From Paraburkholderia ferrariae NBRC 106233 (GTDB lineage Bacteria; Pseudomonadota; Gammaproteobacteria; Burkholderiales; Burkholderiaceae), in NCBI RefSeq assembly GCF_000685035.1, contig NZ_BAYB01000014.1:186001-250000 (forward strand): 64,000 nt of DNA, in the 5' to 3' direction. How positions within the stretch are numbered: position 1 is the first letter of the stretch; each line of letters starts with the position of its first letter. Shown here piece after piece: positions 1-7,838 of the stretch. The notes beneath the pieces were generated by a model that saw only the letters and a program-made list of their open reading frames with translations, did no database searches and was not told where the DNA came from. The position numbers and the translations under genes were made by a program.

Positions 1-345
1 GGGCATGAAGAAGTCGTTGAGGTAGTCCGGCGCCGCCACCCGGAAGGTGCGCTTCGAGCGGGCCGGGTCGAAGTCGCCGTGCGGCGTGGAGACGAAATCG
101 ACGTCGCGCAGCACGCGCTGGGCGTGCTGCAGGAGCGACTCGCCGTATTCGGTCGGCACCATGCCGGCCTTGCCGCGCACCAGGATCGGGTCGCCCAGGA
201 TCTCGCGCAGCCGCCGCAGCGCGGTGCTGATGGCGGGCTGGGTCTGGTTCAGCCGCAGCGCCGTTTGCGTGACGCTGCGCTCGACCAGCAGCGTGCGCAG
301 TACGCGCACGAGCCAGATGTCCAGGGTGAGGGCGGTGTCGTCCAT
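1..345 (-). CDS. LysR-family transcriptional regulator, N-terminal part (runs off the window)
   Basis: The visible 115 codons begin at the ATG whose complement is at 343-345 and run without a stop to base 1. The N-terminus has a LysR winged helix-turn-helix: residues about 22-45 read VERSVTQTALRLNQTQPAIS followed by TALRRLRE, and LGDPILVRGKAGMVPT is the usual wing. After it the start of the effector domain is seen (RTFRVAAPDYLNDFF). LysR proteins bind DNA as tetramers and respond to a small molecule; the ligand cannot be told from this fragment. The next gene upstream on the same strand (isomerase, 565-1233) could be a target, but this is only positional. Confidence 0.9.
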   Translation of the reverse strand, partial: MDDTALTLDIWLVRVLRTLLVERSVTQTALRLNQTQPAISTALRRLREILGDPILVRGKAGMVPTEYGESLLQHAQRVLRDVDFVSTPHGDFDPARSKRTFRVAAPDYLNDFFMP

Positions 346-564
346 GTAAGGGGGTATCGGTGAAGCGCAGGCGGGAAACCCGCATGCGGCCGGCCGCTTC
401 GTCTTCGCGTGCGCACCGGCTCAGCCATAACCATAGGCCGACGCGCGCGAGGACGCCATAGGCTGCGCGGTATGGCCGGGATCAGGAGGGCCGCCCGGGC
501 CCCGCCGGGCCGCTCTCCGGCCTTCGACCACGCCTCGGCCGCCCGCCGCGACCGGGCGTCCCCC
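346..564. other. Spacer between isomerase and LysR genes, no gene seen
   Basis: Both flanking genes are on the minus strand. The spacer holds a small hairpin, GCGGG-AAA-CCCGC at 371-383, and a perfect 12-bp palindrome GCGGCCGGCCGC at 386-397. Neither is followed by a T-run, so I do not call a terminator. No convincing promoter was found. Confidence 0.4.
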
Positions 565-1233
565 TCACTGCGCGTTCGGCTTCCCGATTCCCGAAGGCAG
601 CGAGCTGATGCGCTTCACCTCGCGCGAATCGAGCCAGTTCGGCGTGCGCGCGCAGTACAGCACCATCGGCAGCGCGTCCTCGCCCCAGAAGAGCTGCTTG
701 TTCATCCAGAACGTGGGCACGCCGAACACGCCCATCGCGATCGCGTCGTTGGTGTTGCGGCGCAATTGGGCCCGCACGGATTCCTCTTCGATGAGCGCTT
801 CCCCGTGCGCGATGCCCACACGTTCGCACAGTTGCTCGAAGCCTTCCTCGGTGGACGGATCGCGCCCCTCGCGCCAGATGAAGCGGAAGATTTCGCGCAC
901 GCAGGCGAACTCGCCGCCCGCGGCGATGGCGAGCAGCATCGCCCTGGTCGAGTCGAACGGGTGCGCCGGCGGCATCTTGAACGGAATGCCGAGCTGGTCC
1001 GCGCGAAAGAGCGCGTGACGGTAGGTGAAGATGCGCTTGGCCGGAACCGCGCCGCCGAGCGGCTGCCCCCAGTGGCGATACAGGTCGACGAGCAGCACGG
1101 GGCACGGCACGAAGTCGAACGACGGCCACTTGTCGCGCTGCTCGAGCAGCAGGTACGAGAACGGCGAGACGAAATCGAAAAACCACTGCGGCCGGCTGGC
1201 GTCGATGCCACTGATGTCGATGCCGCTGATCAT
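565..1233 (-). CDS. 2-hydroxychromene-2-carboxylate isomerase-like protein (DsbA/GST-kappa fold)
   Basis: This 222-residue protein matches the DSBA-like isomerase family. Residues 16-26 read QWFFDFVSPFS, the usual strand plus S-P-F/Y-S substrate and glutathione-site motif, and GVFGVPTFWM near residue 168 is the family's cis-proline loop. Known members isomerise 2-hydroxychromene-2-carboxylate to trans-o-hydroxybenzylidenepyruvate in naphthalene breakdown, using glutathione. There are no other aromatic catabolic genes here, so the physiological substrate is open. The start is supported by GGGAGGA upstream. A perfect 12-bp palindrome (1249-1260) lies just upstream of the ribosome site. Confidence 0.85.
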   Translation of the reverse strand: MISGIDISGIDASRPQWFFDFVSPFSYLLLEQRDKWPSFDFVPCPVLLVDLYRHWGQPLGGAVPAKRIFTYRHALFRADQLGIPFKMPPAHPFDSTRAMLLAIAAGGEFACVREIFRFIWREGRDPSTEEGFEQLCERVGIAHGEALIEEESVRAQLRRNTNDAIAMGVFGVPTFWMNKQLFWGEDALPMVLYCARTPNWLDSREVKRISSLPSGIGKPNAQ

Positions 1234-1248
1234 GCTGTTCCTCCCGCT

Positions 1249-1260
1249 TAAAGCGCTTTA
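1249..1260. promoter_or_regulatory. Perfect 12-bp palindrome TAAAGCGCTTTA, candidate operator
   Basis: The palindrome sits 16-27 bases upstream of the isomerase start and directly before its ribosome-binding site. Its AAAGCGCTTT core resembles operators of LacI/GalR-type regulators. No such regulator gene is in the window, so the assignment is a guess from sequence alone. Confidence 0.35.
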
Positions 1261-1367
1261 TGCGGGCCGTCCGGTGAGCGGCCCCTTGTTTCGAATTGCT
1301 GCTTGCCTGCGTATCTCGTGCTCCGCCACGCGATCATGCGTGCTGGCGGCCGTGCGCGCCATCGGTG

Positions 1368-2861
1368 TCACTCCGGGCGCATCGTGCCGGGGCGGTCCGC
1401 GCCGGGCTCCTGGCCGCGGTCTTGCGGCGCCGCCGGTGCCCCTTGCTCCGCTTGTGCCGACTGCGCGGCGGCGGTCTCCGGGTCGGCGGCGTCCCCAGCC
1501 TCATCCGGCTCGTCCGGCTCGCGTGCCGAAGGCTGCACGAGGCGCTGGCGCACGAAGCCGATGTGCTCGCGCAACACGTAGAACTGGTCCGCATAGGCGA
1601 GCGGCATCTTCATGCCGTTCACCGAGTCCTCGATCGCGTCGAGCCGGCGCAGGAGGGCGCGGCGTTCGGTGGGCGAGGTGTCGGCCATCGAGGCGCGCTC
1701 CAGTGCGATCAGCGAGCCGTACCAGCGGTAGATCCGCGATTTTACCCGCCACGCGTACAGCGACGGCACGAGCCGCAGCCCCGGGATCAGCACGACCACG
1801 ATCGGCACGAGCACCACGAGCAGCCGGTCGGCGAGGCTCGCGAGCCAGAACGGCAGCACGCGGTAGAGGAAGCTCTTGCCCGACTTGTAGTAGCGCGCGG
1901 CGTCGTCGCTGATCGGAAAGTCCTGGGCGCGCGGGGCCGGGAATTCGCCGGCGCGCTGCAACAGCGTCGCGCGGCCGTGCACTTCCTTGGCCGCCTCGAT
2001 CAGGAGGTCCGAGAGCGCCGGGTGGAGCGAGTCGCGCGCGACCAGTTCGGCCGTGGGCGCCACCATGTACATCGGCGCCGCGGGCAGGTTGCGCGCGAAG
2101 TCGAAGGCGCCCATCGGGATCGTGATGGCCGTGAGGTAGGGAAAGCGCCGCGCGTAGGCGTCGGCCTGGGCGAAGTCGAAGAAGCGCACGCCGGGCATGC
2201 GCAGGAGGCGCCCCATGACCGGCGGCTGGGCCGAGTCGCCCGCGAGGAAGGCCGCGTCCACGGTGCCGTTCACGAGCGCGCGCGCCGCGTCGTCGCCCGA
2301 GAGCGGCAGCAGCGTGGTCGCGCCGCCCGGCTCGATGTGGTTGGCCTTGAGCAGCGCGAGCGCGAGCTCGCGCGTGCCGCTGCCTTCGGCGCCGATGGCG
2401 AGGCGTTTGCCTTCGAACTGCGAGAGCCGCGTCACCACGGGGCCGTGATAGAACACGGCGAGCGGCACGTAGGCCACGCTGCCGAGCGAAATGAGCCCGG
2501 CGGGCACCTTGCTCGCGAGGCCGTCCTGCACGAACGCGACATCGACGTTCGACTTCGGGTCGCCGAGGCGCTGCAGGTTCTGCGCCGAGCCTTCCGATTC
2601 CAGCACGTTCAGCGTGATGCCGTTGCGCGCGAGGATCGTCTTGTACTTTTGCGCCGCGTTCCAGAAGGTGCTGCCCTTCGGGCCCGCGCTCATGGTGAGC
2701 GTGCTGGGCGGCGCGGGCTGGATGAGACGCACCGCGAGCCAGATGGCGGCAAGGCTCACGAGCAGGATCGGGCCGAACGACAGCGCCAGGTCGCGCCACG
2801 AAATCGCCACGAAACGCGCGACGAGGCGGGGACGGGGTTTGCGGCCGGTGGGGGACTTCAT
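1368..2861 (-). CDS. TAXI-family solute-binding protein with two membrane anchors
   Basis: The 497-residue product has an N-terminal membrane segment (residues about 22-45), a periplasmic TAXI-type ligand-binding domain beginning LTMSAGPKGSTFWNAAQKYK, a second membrane segment about residue 320 (RLLVVLVPIVVVLIPGLRL) and a long cytoplasmic tail rich in acidic and Ala residues. TAXI proteins normally deliver C4 and related organic acids to TRAP transporter permeases. No DctM/DctQ-like permease is nearby, and membrane-tethered versions such as this may be sensors or partners of a distant permease. I chose the internal ATG at 2861 because the hydrophobic anchor follows 20 residues later; an upstream ATG at 2984 would add 41 low-complexity residues. 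Confidence 0.8.
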   Translation of the reverse strand: MKSPTGRKPRPRLVARFVAISWRDLALSFGPILLVSLAAIWLAVRLIQPAPPSTLTMSAGPKGSTFWNAAQKYKTILARNGITLNVLESEGSAQNLQRLGDPKSNVDVAFVQDGLASKVPAGLISLGSVAYVPLAVFYHGPVVTRLSQFEGKRLAIGAEGSGTRELALALLKANHIEPGGATTLLPLSGDDAARALVNGTVDAAFLAGDSAQPPVMGRLLRMPGVRFFDFAQADAYARRFPYLTAITIPMGAFDFARNLPAAPMYMVAPTAELVARDSLHPALSDLLIEAAKEVHGRATLLQRAGEFPAPRAQDFPISDDAARYYKSGKSFLYRVLPFWLASLADRLLVVLVPIVVVLIPGLRLVPSLYAWRVKSRIYRWYGSLIALERASMADTSPTERRALLRRLDAIEDSVNGMKMPLAYADQFYVLREHIGFVRQRLVQPSAREPDEPDEAGDAADPETAAAQSAQAEQGAPAAPQDRGQEPGADRPGTMRPE

Positions 2862-3453
2862 CGGGGGAGTGCGGGCCTCGGCAATGCCTTGCGGATGGGG
2901 GCGGGGCTCGGATACCGGCTGCCGGACGGGCCGGCGCGGGTTCCACCCGGCGATGGTACATGAGATTCGCCCTCGCGGCGCCATGACGCGGGCGGCGTGA
3001 GCGCATTGGGGCGCAATCGTGCCGAAGCCGCGCCGAACCTGCGCTAAACCCTTTGCGCTCGGCGCGCGACCAGGCTAAATTGTGCATCGCCGCTGCGGCA
3101 AACATGCCGCGCCTTCATGCGGGACGCCCGGCAAGCCCGCCAGACTGGTCTTGCGCCGGTTTGGCGAAGCGTCGGGCCGCCGCACACACTATAACGGGCG
3201 CGCAGGCGTCGCAGCGGGCGGGCAGCCGGGCCTCCAGGGGGGCGTGGCGCCCCGCGTGTCTTTCATCCTTGCCACTCGCACTCGTGTACCAGCCACGGCA
3301 GTCCGCATTCGTGCCTACACGCACGGGCCGGGCCGTCCGGCGGAAGTCGTAAAGAAGCCGTCCAACCGTGGCCGGCCGGTGGCATTCGAGCCATCGGGCG
3401 GCGCAGGGAGGCGGTCCTATTCGGAGCAACAAGCGGAGCAACAAGGAGAAAAC
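2862..3453. other. 592-bp intergenic region between divergent genes
   Basis: This holds the 5' regions of the TAXI gene (minus) and the BON gene (plus). Apart from the ribosome site AAGGAG at 3443-3448 I see no gene, clear promoter pair or terminator. Open frames that cross it look like shadows with no family match. Confidence 0.4.
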
Positions 3454-3807
3454 ATGAAATCGGTCAATTTTCTGAAGGCGCTGGGCGCAGCGGTGTGTGT
3501 CACGGTGGCATGCAGCGCCTATGCCCAGGACAACTCCGCCTCGAGCGGCGCGGCTGCCACCACGGCGGCACCGGCTGCGGCTTCGCCGAAGAAGGCGGAC
3601 CGCAAGCTTGGCTACACGGTGCGCAAGGCGCTTGCCAAGGCGCAAGGTCTTGACGTCTCGAACGTCGCCGTGCGCTCGCGCGGCGGCAACGTTACGCTCA
3701 CCGGCACGGTGCCGAACCAGGGGCAGATCGACCAGGCGGGCCAGGTCGCTCAGGGCGTGCCGGGCGTGAAGTCGGTCGCGAACAAGCTGACCGTGATGCA
3801 GCAATAA
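3454..3807 (+). CDS. Periplasmic BON-domain protein
   Basis: A 117-residue exported protein. Residues 1-24 are a Sec signal peptide with a likely cut after AYA (AYA-QD). A low-complexity Ala/Ser/Thr linker follows, then one BON domain from about residue 52 to the end (RKALAKAQGLDVSNVAVRS, GGNVTLTGTVPN, GVPGVKSVANKLTV). BON domains bind phospholipid membranes and occur in osmotically induced OsmY-type proteins. The start is set by AAGGAG five bases before the ATG. It is a single-gene unit, closed by the strong terminator at 3845-3879. Confidence 0.88.
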   Translation: MKSVNFLKALGAAVCVTVACSAYAQDNSASSGAAATTAAPAAASPKKADRKLGYTVRKALAKAQGLDVSNVAVRSRGGNVTLTGTVPNQGQIDQAGQVAQGVPGVKSVANKLTVMQQ

Positions 3808-3844
3808 GCGCGGCGCCCCCTTTGCGGGGCGTGGCGGCAGGACA

Positions 3845-3879
3845 ACGGGCTCCGGCGCATGCCGGGGCCCGTTTTTTTT
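3845..3879 (+). terminator. Rho-independent terminator of the BON gene
   Basis: A 12-bp stem (acgggctccggc pairing with gccggggcccgt, one G-T pair) closes on the loop GCAT and is followed by eight T. It starts 38 bases after the BON stop codon. Confidence 0.92.
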
Positions 3880-4053
3880 GGAGGGATGCCGCCAGGCGAT
3901 GCGCGCCAGAATATAGGCGTAAATGCAGCTACGGGTGCCGCCTGTCGGGATTGAGTGCGGACTGACACATAGCTTTCGCGGGAAACGGCGTATACCGTAA
4001 ATATGACGTGCAAGAACCCGGGGCCGCATGCGGCCTCATCGCCGGACACCGCC

Positions 4054-4314
4054 ATGGCTATTCACACTTACACCGACCTGCCGCTCGTCGATCGCGCCGC
4101 GTTCGAACTCGCGTGTGCGCGCCACGGCTTCGCGCCGATTCACTTCGACGTGAGCGGCGAGACCGACCCCAACGATCCGGCCCACGGCGAATTTGTCGTC
4201 GTGCGGCGCGGCGCCTGGGCCCAGGCGTACCGCATCGACGCGCGCGGGCAATGGCTGCGCCAGTTCGAAACCGATCTGAACAGCCGCTTCTTCCGGCTCG
4301 CGCCGCACGCTTGA
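4054..4314 (+). CDS. Small conserved hypothetical protein
   Basis: The frame gives an 86-residue acidic soluble protein with no signal peptide or membrane segment, starting MAIHTYTDLPLVDRAAFE. It contains the pattern EFVVVRRGAWAQAYRIDARG and ends in SRFFRLAPHA. I do not recognise a family; the balanced composition and strong third-position GC bias support a real gene. An in-frame ATG at 4003 would add 17 residues, and neither start has a good ribosome site. It ends 70 bases before the convergent TauE/SafE gene. Confidence 0.55.
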   Translation: MAIHTYTDLPLVDRAAFELACARHGFAPIHFDVSGETDPNDPAHGEFVVVRRGAWAQAYRIDARGQWLRQFETDLNSRFFRLAPHA

Positions 4315-4384
4315 AGCCTGGCTTTGCGGCCGTGTTTTACGGCCCCGCGCGGGCCTTCGTCGTCCCGCGCCCGCGCAGCGCGCC

Positions 4385-5173
4385 TTAGCTCAGCACGAGC
4401 CGCACGCCGACCAGCGTGAGCGTGGCTGCGAGCAGCACGCGCAGGAGCCGCTCGGGCGCGCGCGACGAGAGCAGGCTGCCCGCGACGATGCCGGGCAGCG
4501 ACCCGCACAGCAGCGAGAGCAGCATCGACCAGTCGATCGACCCCAGCAGCCAGTGCCCCGCTCCCGCGAGCAGCGTGAGCGGCACGGCGTGCGCGACGTC
4601 CGAGCCCACGATGCGCACGGTCGAAAGTGCGGGATAGAGCAGCAGCAGCACGGTCACGCCGATCGCACCCGCGCCCACCGAGGTCAGCGACACCAGCACC
4701 CCCAGCACGGCCCCCGTGAGCATGGTGAGCAGGAGCGTGCGCGCCTCGCCCGGCGCGCGGCGGTGGCGCGCGGCGAAGGCGGCGAGCTGGGGGCGAAAGA
4801 TCAGGGCGACGGCGGTGACGAGGAGCGCGGCGCCCAGCACCACCTGGATCAGATGGCCGGCGCGCGGCGTGTCCATGCCGTAGCGGTGCAGCAGGATCAG
4901 CGTGAGCGTGGCCGCGGGCACGCTGCCGGCGGCCAGCCGCAGGGTGATGCGCCAGTCCACCGAACCCTTGAGCCCGTGCACGAGCGTGCCCGCCGACTTG
5001 GTCGCCGCGGCGTACAGCAGGTCGGTGCCCACGGCCGTTGCCGGGTGGATCTTGAAGATGAGCACGAGGATCGGCGTCATCAGCGAGCCGCCGCCCACGC
5101 CGGTCAGGCCGACAAGAAAGCCGACGCACAGGCCGGAGAGCATATACAGCGGTTCGATAGGGGGCAGGTGCAT
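4385..5173 (-). CDS. TauE/SafE-family membrane permease
   Basis: A 262-residue protein of seven to eight membrane segments. It carries the two TauE/SafE half-repeats: GLCVGFLVGLTGVGGGSLMTPILV near the start with HPATAVGTDLLYA after it, and GAVLGVLVSLTSVGAGAIGV in the second half. Family members move organosulfur or sulfur oxyanions (sulfite, sulfoacetate, taurine-derived ions) out of or into the cell. It is not joined to the sulfide operon further right (6945-10422), which has its own, distinct TauE/SafE protein. The start at 5173 could instead be the ATG ten codons on. Confidence 0.88.
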   Translation of the reverse strand: MHLPPIEPLYMLSGLCVGFLVGLTGVGGGSLMTPILVLIFKIHPATAVGTDLLYAAATKSAGTLVHGLKGSVDWRITLRLAAGSVPAATLTLILLHRYGMDTPRAGHLIQVVLGAALLVTAVALIFRPQLAAFAARHRRAPGEARTLLLTMLTGAVLGVLVSLTSVGAGAIGVTVLLLLYPALSTVRIVGSDVAHAVPLTLLAGAGHWLLGSIDWSMLLSLLCGSLPGIVAGSLLSSRAPERLLRVLLAATLTLVGVRLVLS

Positions 5174-5185
5174 CGCGCGCTTTGC

Positions 5186-5253
5186 GGGCCGGTTGAAGGG
5201 CTGGTTGAGGGCCGGTTATGGGCCGGTTATGGGCCGGTGTTATGGGCTGGTCA
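5186..5253. repeat. Six imperfect 11-bp tandem repeats (GGGCYGGTTRW)
   Basis: Units begin at 5186, 5198, 5209, 5220, 5231 and 5244. The two central copies (GGGCCGGTTAT) are identical and the others differ by one to three bases. The array lies immediately upstream of the TauE/SafE start. Confidence 0.75.
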
Positions 5254-5470
5254 GGCGAGCCAGGCGCGAGGCCTGGTCGGGTTAGTCAAGGAAGGCGGCC
5301 GTCATGACGGTTGCCTGACCGTCCGGCGCGCACCGTAAGTGGCGCGTCAGGCTGGACAGCGGCAAGGCCCGGCGGCGAAAATCCCGTATTGTCGCAAAAC
5401 CGGCGCGCCGGCGCAGAGCGGACAGAATCCGGCGCCTGTGCCATCACGGCGCGACCATCACGCGACCACC

Positions 5471-6361
5471 ATGAATCCCGGCATCCTCTACGCATTTCTC
5501 GCCTTCGTCCTCTGGGGGCTCTTCCCGATCTACTTCAAGACGCTGCACCAGATCCCGGCCCTCGAACTGCTCGCGCACCGCATGGCCTGGTCGCTGCTGT
5601 TCGTGCTCGCCGTGCTGCTCGTGCGGCACCACTGGCGCTGGCTTCGCCCCGTGCTGCGCAATCCGCGCCTTCTTGGCCGCTTCGCGGCGAGCGCCGTGCT
5701 GCTTTCGGCGAACTGGGGCATCTACATCTGGGCCGTGAACGCCGGGCATATCGTCGAAGCGAGCCTCGGCTACTTCATCAATCCGCTCATCAACGTGCTG
5801 TTCGGCTATGCGTTTCTCGGCGAGCGGCTGCGGCCGCTGCAATGGGGCGCCGTGGGCGTGGCTGCCGCGGGCGTCGCCTGGCTCACCTGGCACAATGGCG
5901 CGCTGCCCTGGATCAGCCTCGCGCTGGCCGTCACGTTCGGCGGCTACGGGCTCTTGCGCAAGACGGCGCAACTCGGCGCGCTCGAAGGGCTCACGCTCGA
6001 AACCCTGCTGCTCTTTCCCGTGGCGCTCGTCTATTTGAGCGCGCTGGGGTTGAGCGGGGCGAGCCATTTCGGGCATGCGCCGCTCGCATTTCAGTTGCTG
6101 CTCGTCTGCGCGGGGCCCGTTACCGCGATCCCGCTGCTGCTGTTCGCGGCCGCCGCGCGGCGGATTCCGCTTTCGACGCTGGGCCTCGTTCAGTACGTCA
6201 CGCCCACGCTGCAACTGCTGACCGGCGTGCTGGTGTATCACGAGCCGTTCGGACCGGTGCGCGCGGCCGGTTACGGCGCGATCTGGATCGCTCTCGCGCT
6301 CTATTCGTTCGAAGGGCTGCGCAGTTCGGTGTCGGCGCGCGTGGCACGGGGGGCTGCCTGA
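5471..6361 (+). CDS. rarD: RarD-type EamA-family transporter
   Basis: A 296-residue inner-membrane protein of about ten segments. It opens MNPGILYAFLAFVLWGLFPI and keeps the RarD signatures ELLAHRMAWSL, SANWGIYIWAVN, ASLGYFINPLINVLFG and LGLVQYVTPTLQLL. RarD belongs to the drug/metabolite transporter superfamily; the name comes from chloramphenicol-sensitivity phenotypes and the natural substrate is unknown. I selected the ATG at 5471 because homologues start at MxxGI(L/A)Y; an earlier in-frame start at 5339 would add 44 hydrophilic residues of shadow-like sequence. Confidence 0.9.
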   Translation: MNPGILYAFLAFVLWGLFPIYFKTLHQIPALELLAHRMAWSLLFVLAVLLVRHHWRWLRPVLRNPRLLGRFAASAVLLSANWGIYIWAVNAGHIVEASLGYFINPLINVLFGYAFLGERLRPLQWGAVGVAAAGVAWLTWHNGALPWISLALAVTFGGYGLLRKTAQLGALEGLTLETLLLFPVALVYLSALGLSGASHFGHAPLAFQLLLVCAGPVTAIPLLLFAAAARRIPLSTLGLVQYVTPTLQLLTGVLVYHEPFGPVRAAGYGAIWIALALYSFEGLRSSVSARVARGAA

Positions 6362-6465
6362 ACCGCGGGCAAGCGCGCAGGCGCTGCATCGCAGGATTGA
6401 GTGCGCCGGCTCGCGCGCGGTACGATGCTCCGATGCGCGGCCGGTTCGAGCTCCGTTCTCGATCC

Positions 6466-6509
6466 ATGCGTGACTCACACGTGATTCATACGTGACCCAC
6501 GCGTGATCC
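6466..6509. repeat. Four 11-bp direct repeats (AYRCGTGAYYC) upstream of the next gene
   Basis: Units are ATGCGTGACTC, ACACGTGATTC, ATACGTGACCC and ACGCGTGATCC, at 6466, 6477, 6488 and 6499, each one helical turn apart. They end 52 bases before the start of the gene at 6561. The even spacing and conserved CGTGA core would suit a multi-site DNA-binding regulator, but this is unproven. Confidence 0.75.
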
Positions 6510-6560
6510 GTACGCCGCCTCGCGCGCATAATCCCCAACGACCCATGGAGTGAGACACGC

Positions 6561-6941
6561 ATGAGCACCGAGGCCATCCATCGCTTCGAGGAGGCGTTCG
6601 TACCGCAGATTGCCGCGGCGCTCGGCAGCCGGTTCGGCCCGGCGGTGCGCGTGGAGATCGTGCCGTGCGAAGGGCGCGGACACCCTACGCGCGTGCGCCT
6701 TACCGGCGAGGCGAGCGCGAACCGGCACCCCTATGCGTATCCGCTGAACGTCTCGCTCACGTGGGACATCGAAGAGATCGAGCGCCTGATGGAGCCCGGC
6801 GGCGACGTGCGCTTCGCGCACTACCTGGAGGCGCTCGTGCGCAAGATGGCTTCGTGGGAGACGGCGCGGCCGATCGACTTTACTTCGCGCACGCAGGGCG
6901 AGCCGGAAGTGCTGATCGGCGGGCTGGACTTCGAGGGCTGA
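6561..6941 (+). CDS. Conserved Burkholderiaceae protein, possibly DUF5594
   Basis: A 126-residue soluble protein starting MSTEAIHRFEEAFVPQIAAALG, with a central VRVEIVPCEGRGHPTRVRLTG and a C-terminal LIGGLDFEG. It has no signal peptide or membrane segment. From memory it resembles the small Burkholderia family DUF5594, which has no known function; I could not check this. The gene is preceded by the four 11-bp repeats and its stop lies three bases from the stop of the convergent TauE/SafE gene. Confidence 0.7.
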   Translation: MSTEAIHRFEEAFVPQIAAALGSRFGPAVRVEIVPCEGRGHPTRVRLTGEASANRHPYAYPLNVSLTWDIEEIERLMEPGGDVRFAHYLEALVRKMASWETARPIDFTSRTQGEPEVLIGGLDFEG

Positions 6942-6944
6942 GCC

Positions 6945-7784
6945 TCAGAACCAGCCCGAAGCGTGCATGGCGAGCGCGGCCTTGACGGCCATGCCGATCG
7001 CCACGCACCCCGCGAACGCGGCGAACGACTGTTGCAGCCGCACCCCGCTCACGCGATGCGCCACGCCGCGCCCGCCCAGCATGCCCGCGAGCGCACCGGC
7101 CGCGAACGGCAGCGCGCCGGCCCAGAGCATGTGTCCCGATGCCGCCGACGCGGCCACGCCCGCCGACGAAACGAGCGCAATCACCGCGAGCGACGTGGCC
7201 ACGATGCCCTGCATGGGGATATCGGAGGCGCGCTTGAGCGCCGGCACGATGACGAAACCGCCGCCCACCCCCAGCAATCCCGAAAGGAACCCGGACAGCG
7301 CGCCCGAAAGCGCGAGCGCCCGCGCGCAGGGCGCGGTCCAGTCGAGCTTGCCGCGCTCGGCGTTCAGGCGGCACGGCAGGCCCGAAGGCGCGAGCTCGGG
7401 GCCGCCATGCGTTGCCCCGCTTCGCTGGCGGAACATGCGCACGGCGACCATGGCCAGTACGGCGGCGAAGGCGAGCGTGAGCGGCGCGTCGGGCACGCGA
7501 TGCGCGACCCACAGGCCAAAGGGCGAGACCAGCGCGCCGCATGCGGCCATGAGCGCGGCCGCCTTGTAGCGCACCTTGCCTTCGCGCAGCGCGAGCAGCG
7601 CGCCCACGCCCGCGGAAAGCCCCACCGCGAGCAGCCCGATGGGGGCCGCCTGCGCGACTTCGAGCCCGAGCCCGAACACGAGCAGCGGCACGGCGATGAT
7701 CGCGCCGCCGGCGCCCGTCAAGGCGAGGATGAGCCCGACGAACGCGCCGAGCGCGGCGCTGGGGACAAGAGCGGGGTGCAGCAT
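6945..7784 (-). CDS. TauE/SafE-family sulfite/sulfur exporter of the sulfide operon
   Basis: A 279-residue membrane protein with both half-motifs of the family: GAFVGLILALTGAGGAIIAVPLLVF at the start and GFLSGLLGVGGGFVIVPAL in the middle, followed by GIVATSLAVIAL. It is the last gene of the minus-strand sulfide operon, 54 bases after the sulfide:quinone oxidoreductase, with GAGG six bases before its ATG. In comparable operons this protein is thought to export sulfite produced by the persulfide dioxygenase. The hydrophilic central loop (residues about 118-150) is rich in charged residues. Confidence 0.9.
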   Translation of the reverse strand: MLHPALVPSAALGAFVGLILALTGAGGAIIAVPLLVFGLGLEVAQAAPIGLLAVGLSAGVGALLALREGKVRYKAAALMAACGALVSPFGLWVAHRVPDAPLTLAFAAVLAMVAVRMFRQRSGATHGGPELAPSGLPCRLNAERGKLDWTAPCARALALSGALSGFLSGLLGVGGGFVIVPALKRASDIPMQGIVATSLAVIALVSSAGVAASAASGHMLWAGALPFAAGALAGMLGGRGVAHRVSGVRLQQSFAAFAGCVAIGMAVKAALAMHASGWF

Positions 7785-7838
7785 GCGTGCCTCGTGAGCG
7801 GCTTGACGATGAATCTGATGCCGGGTTTTAGACTGGGG

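Noticed and set aside
386..397. Palindrome GCGGCCGGCCGC as an operator
   Set aside because: Such GC-only palindromes are expected by chance in DNA of this composition and nothing else supports it.
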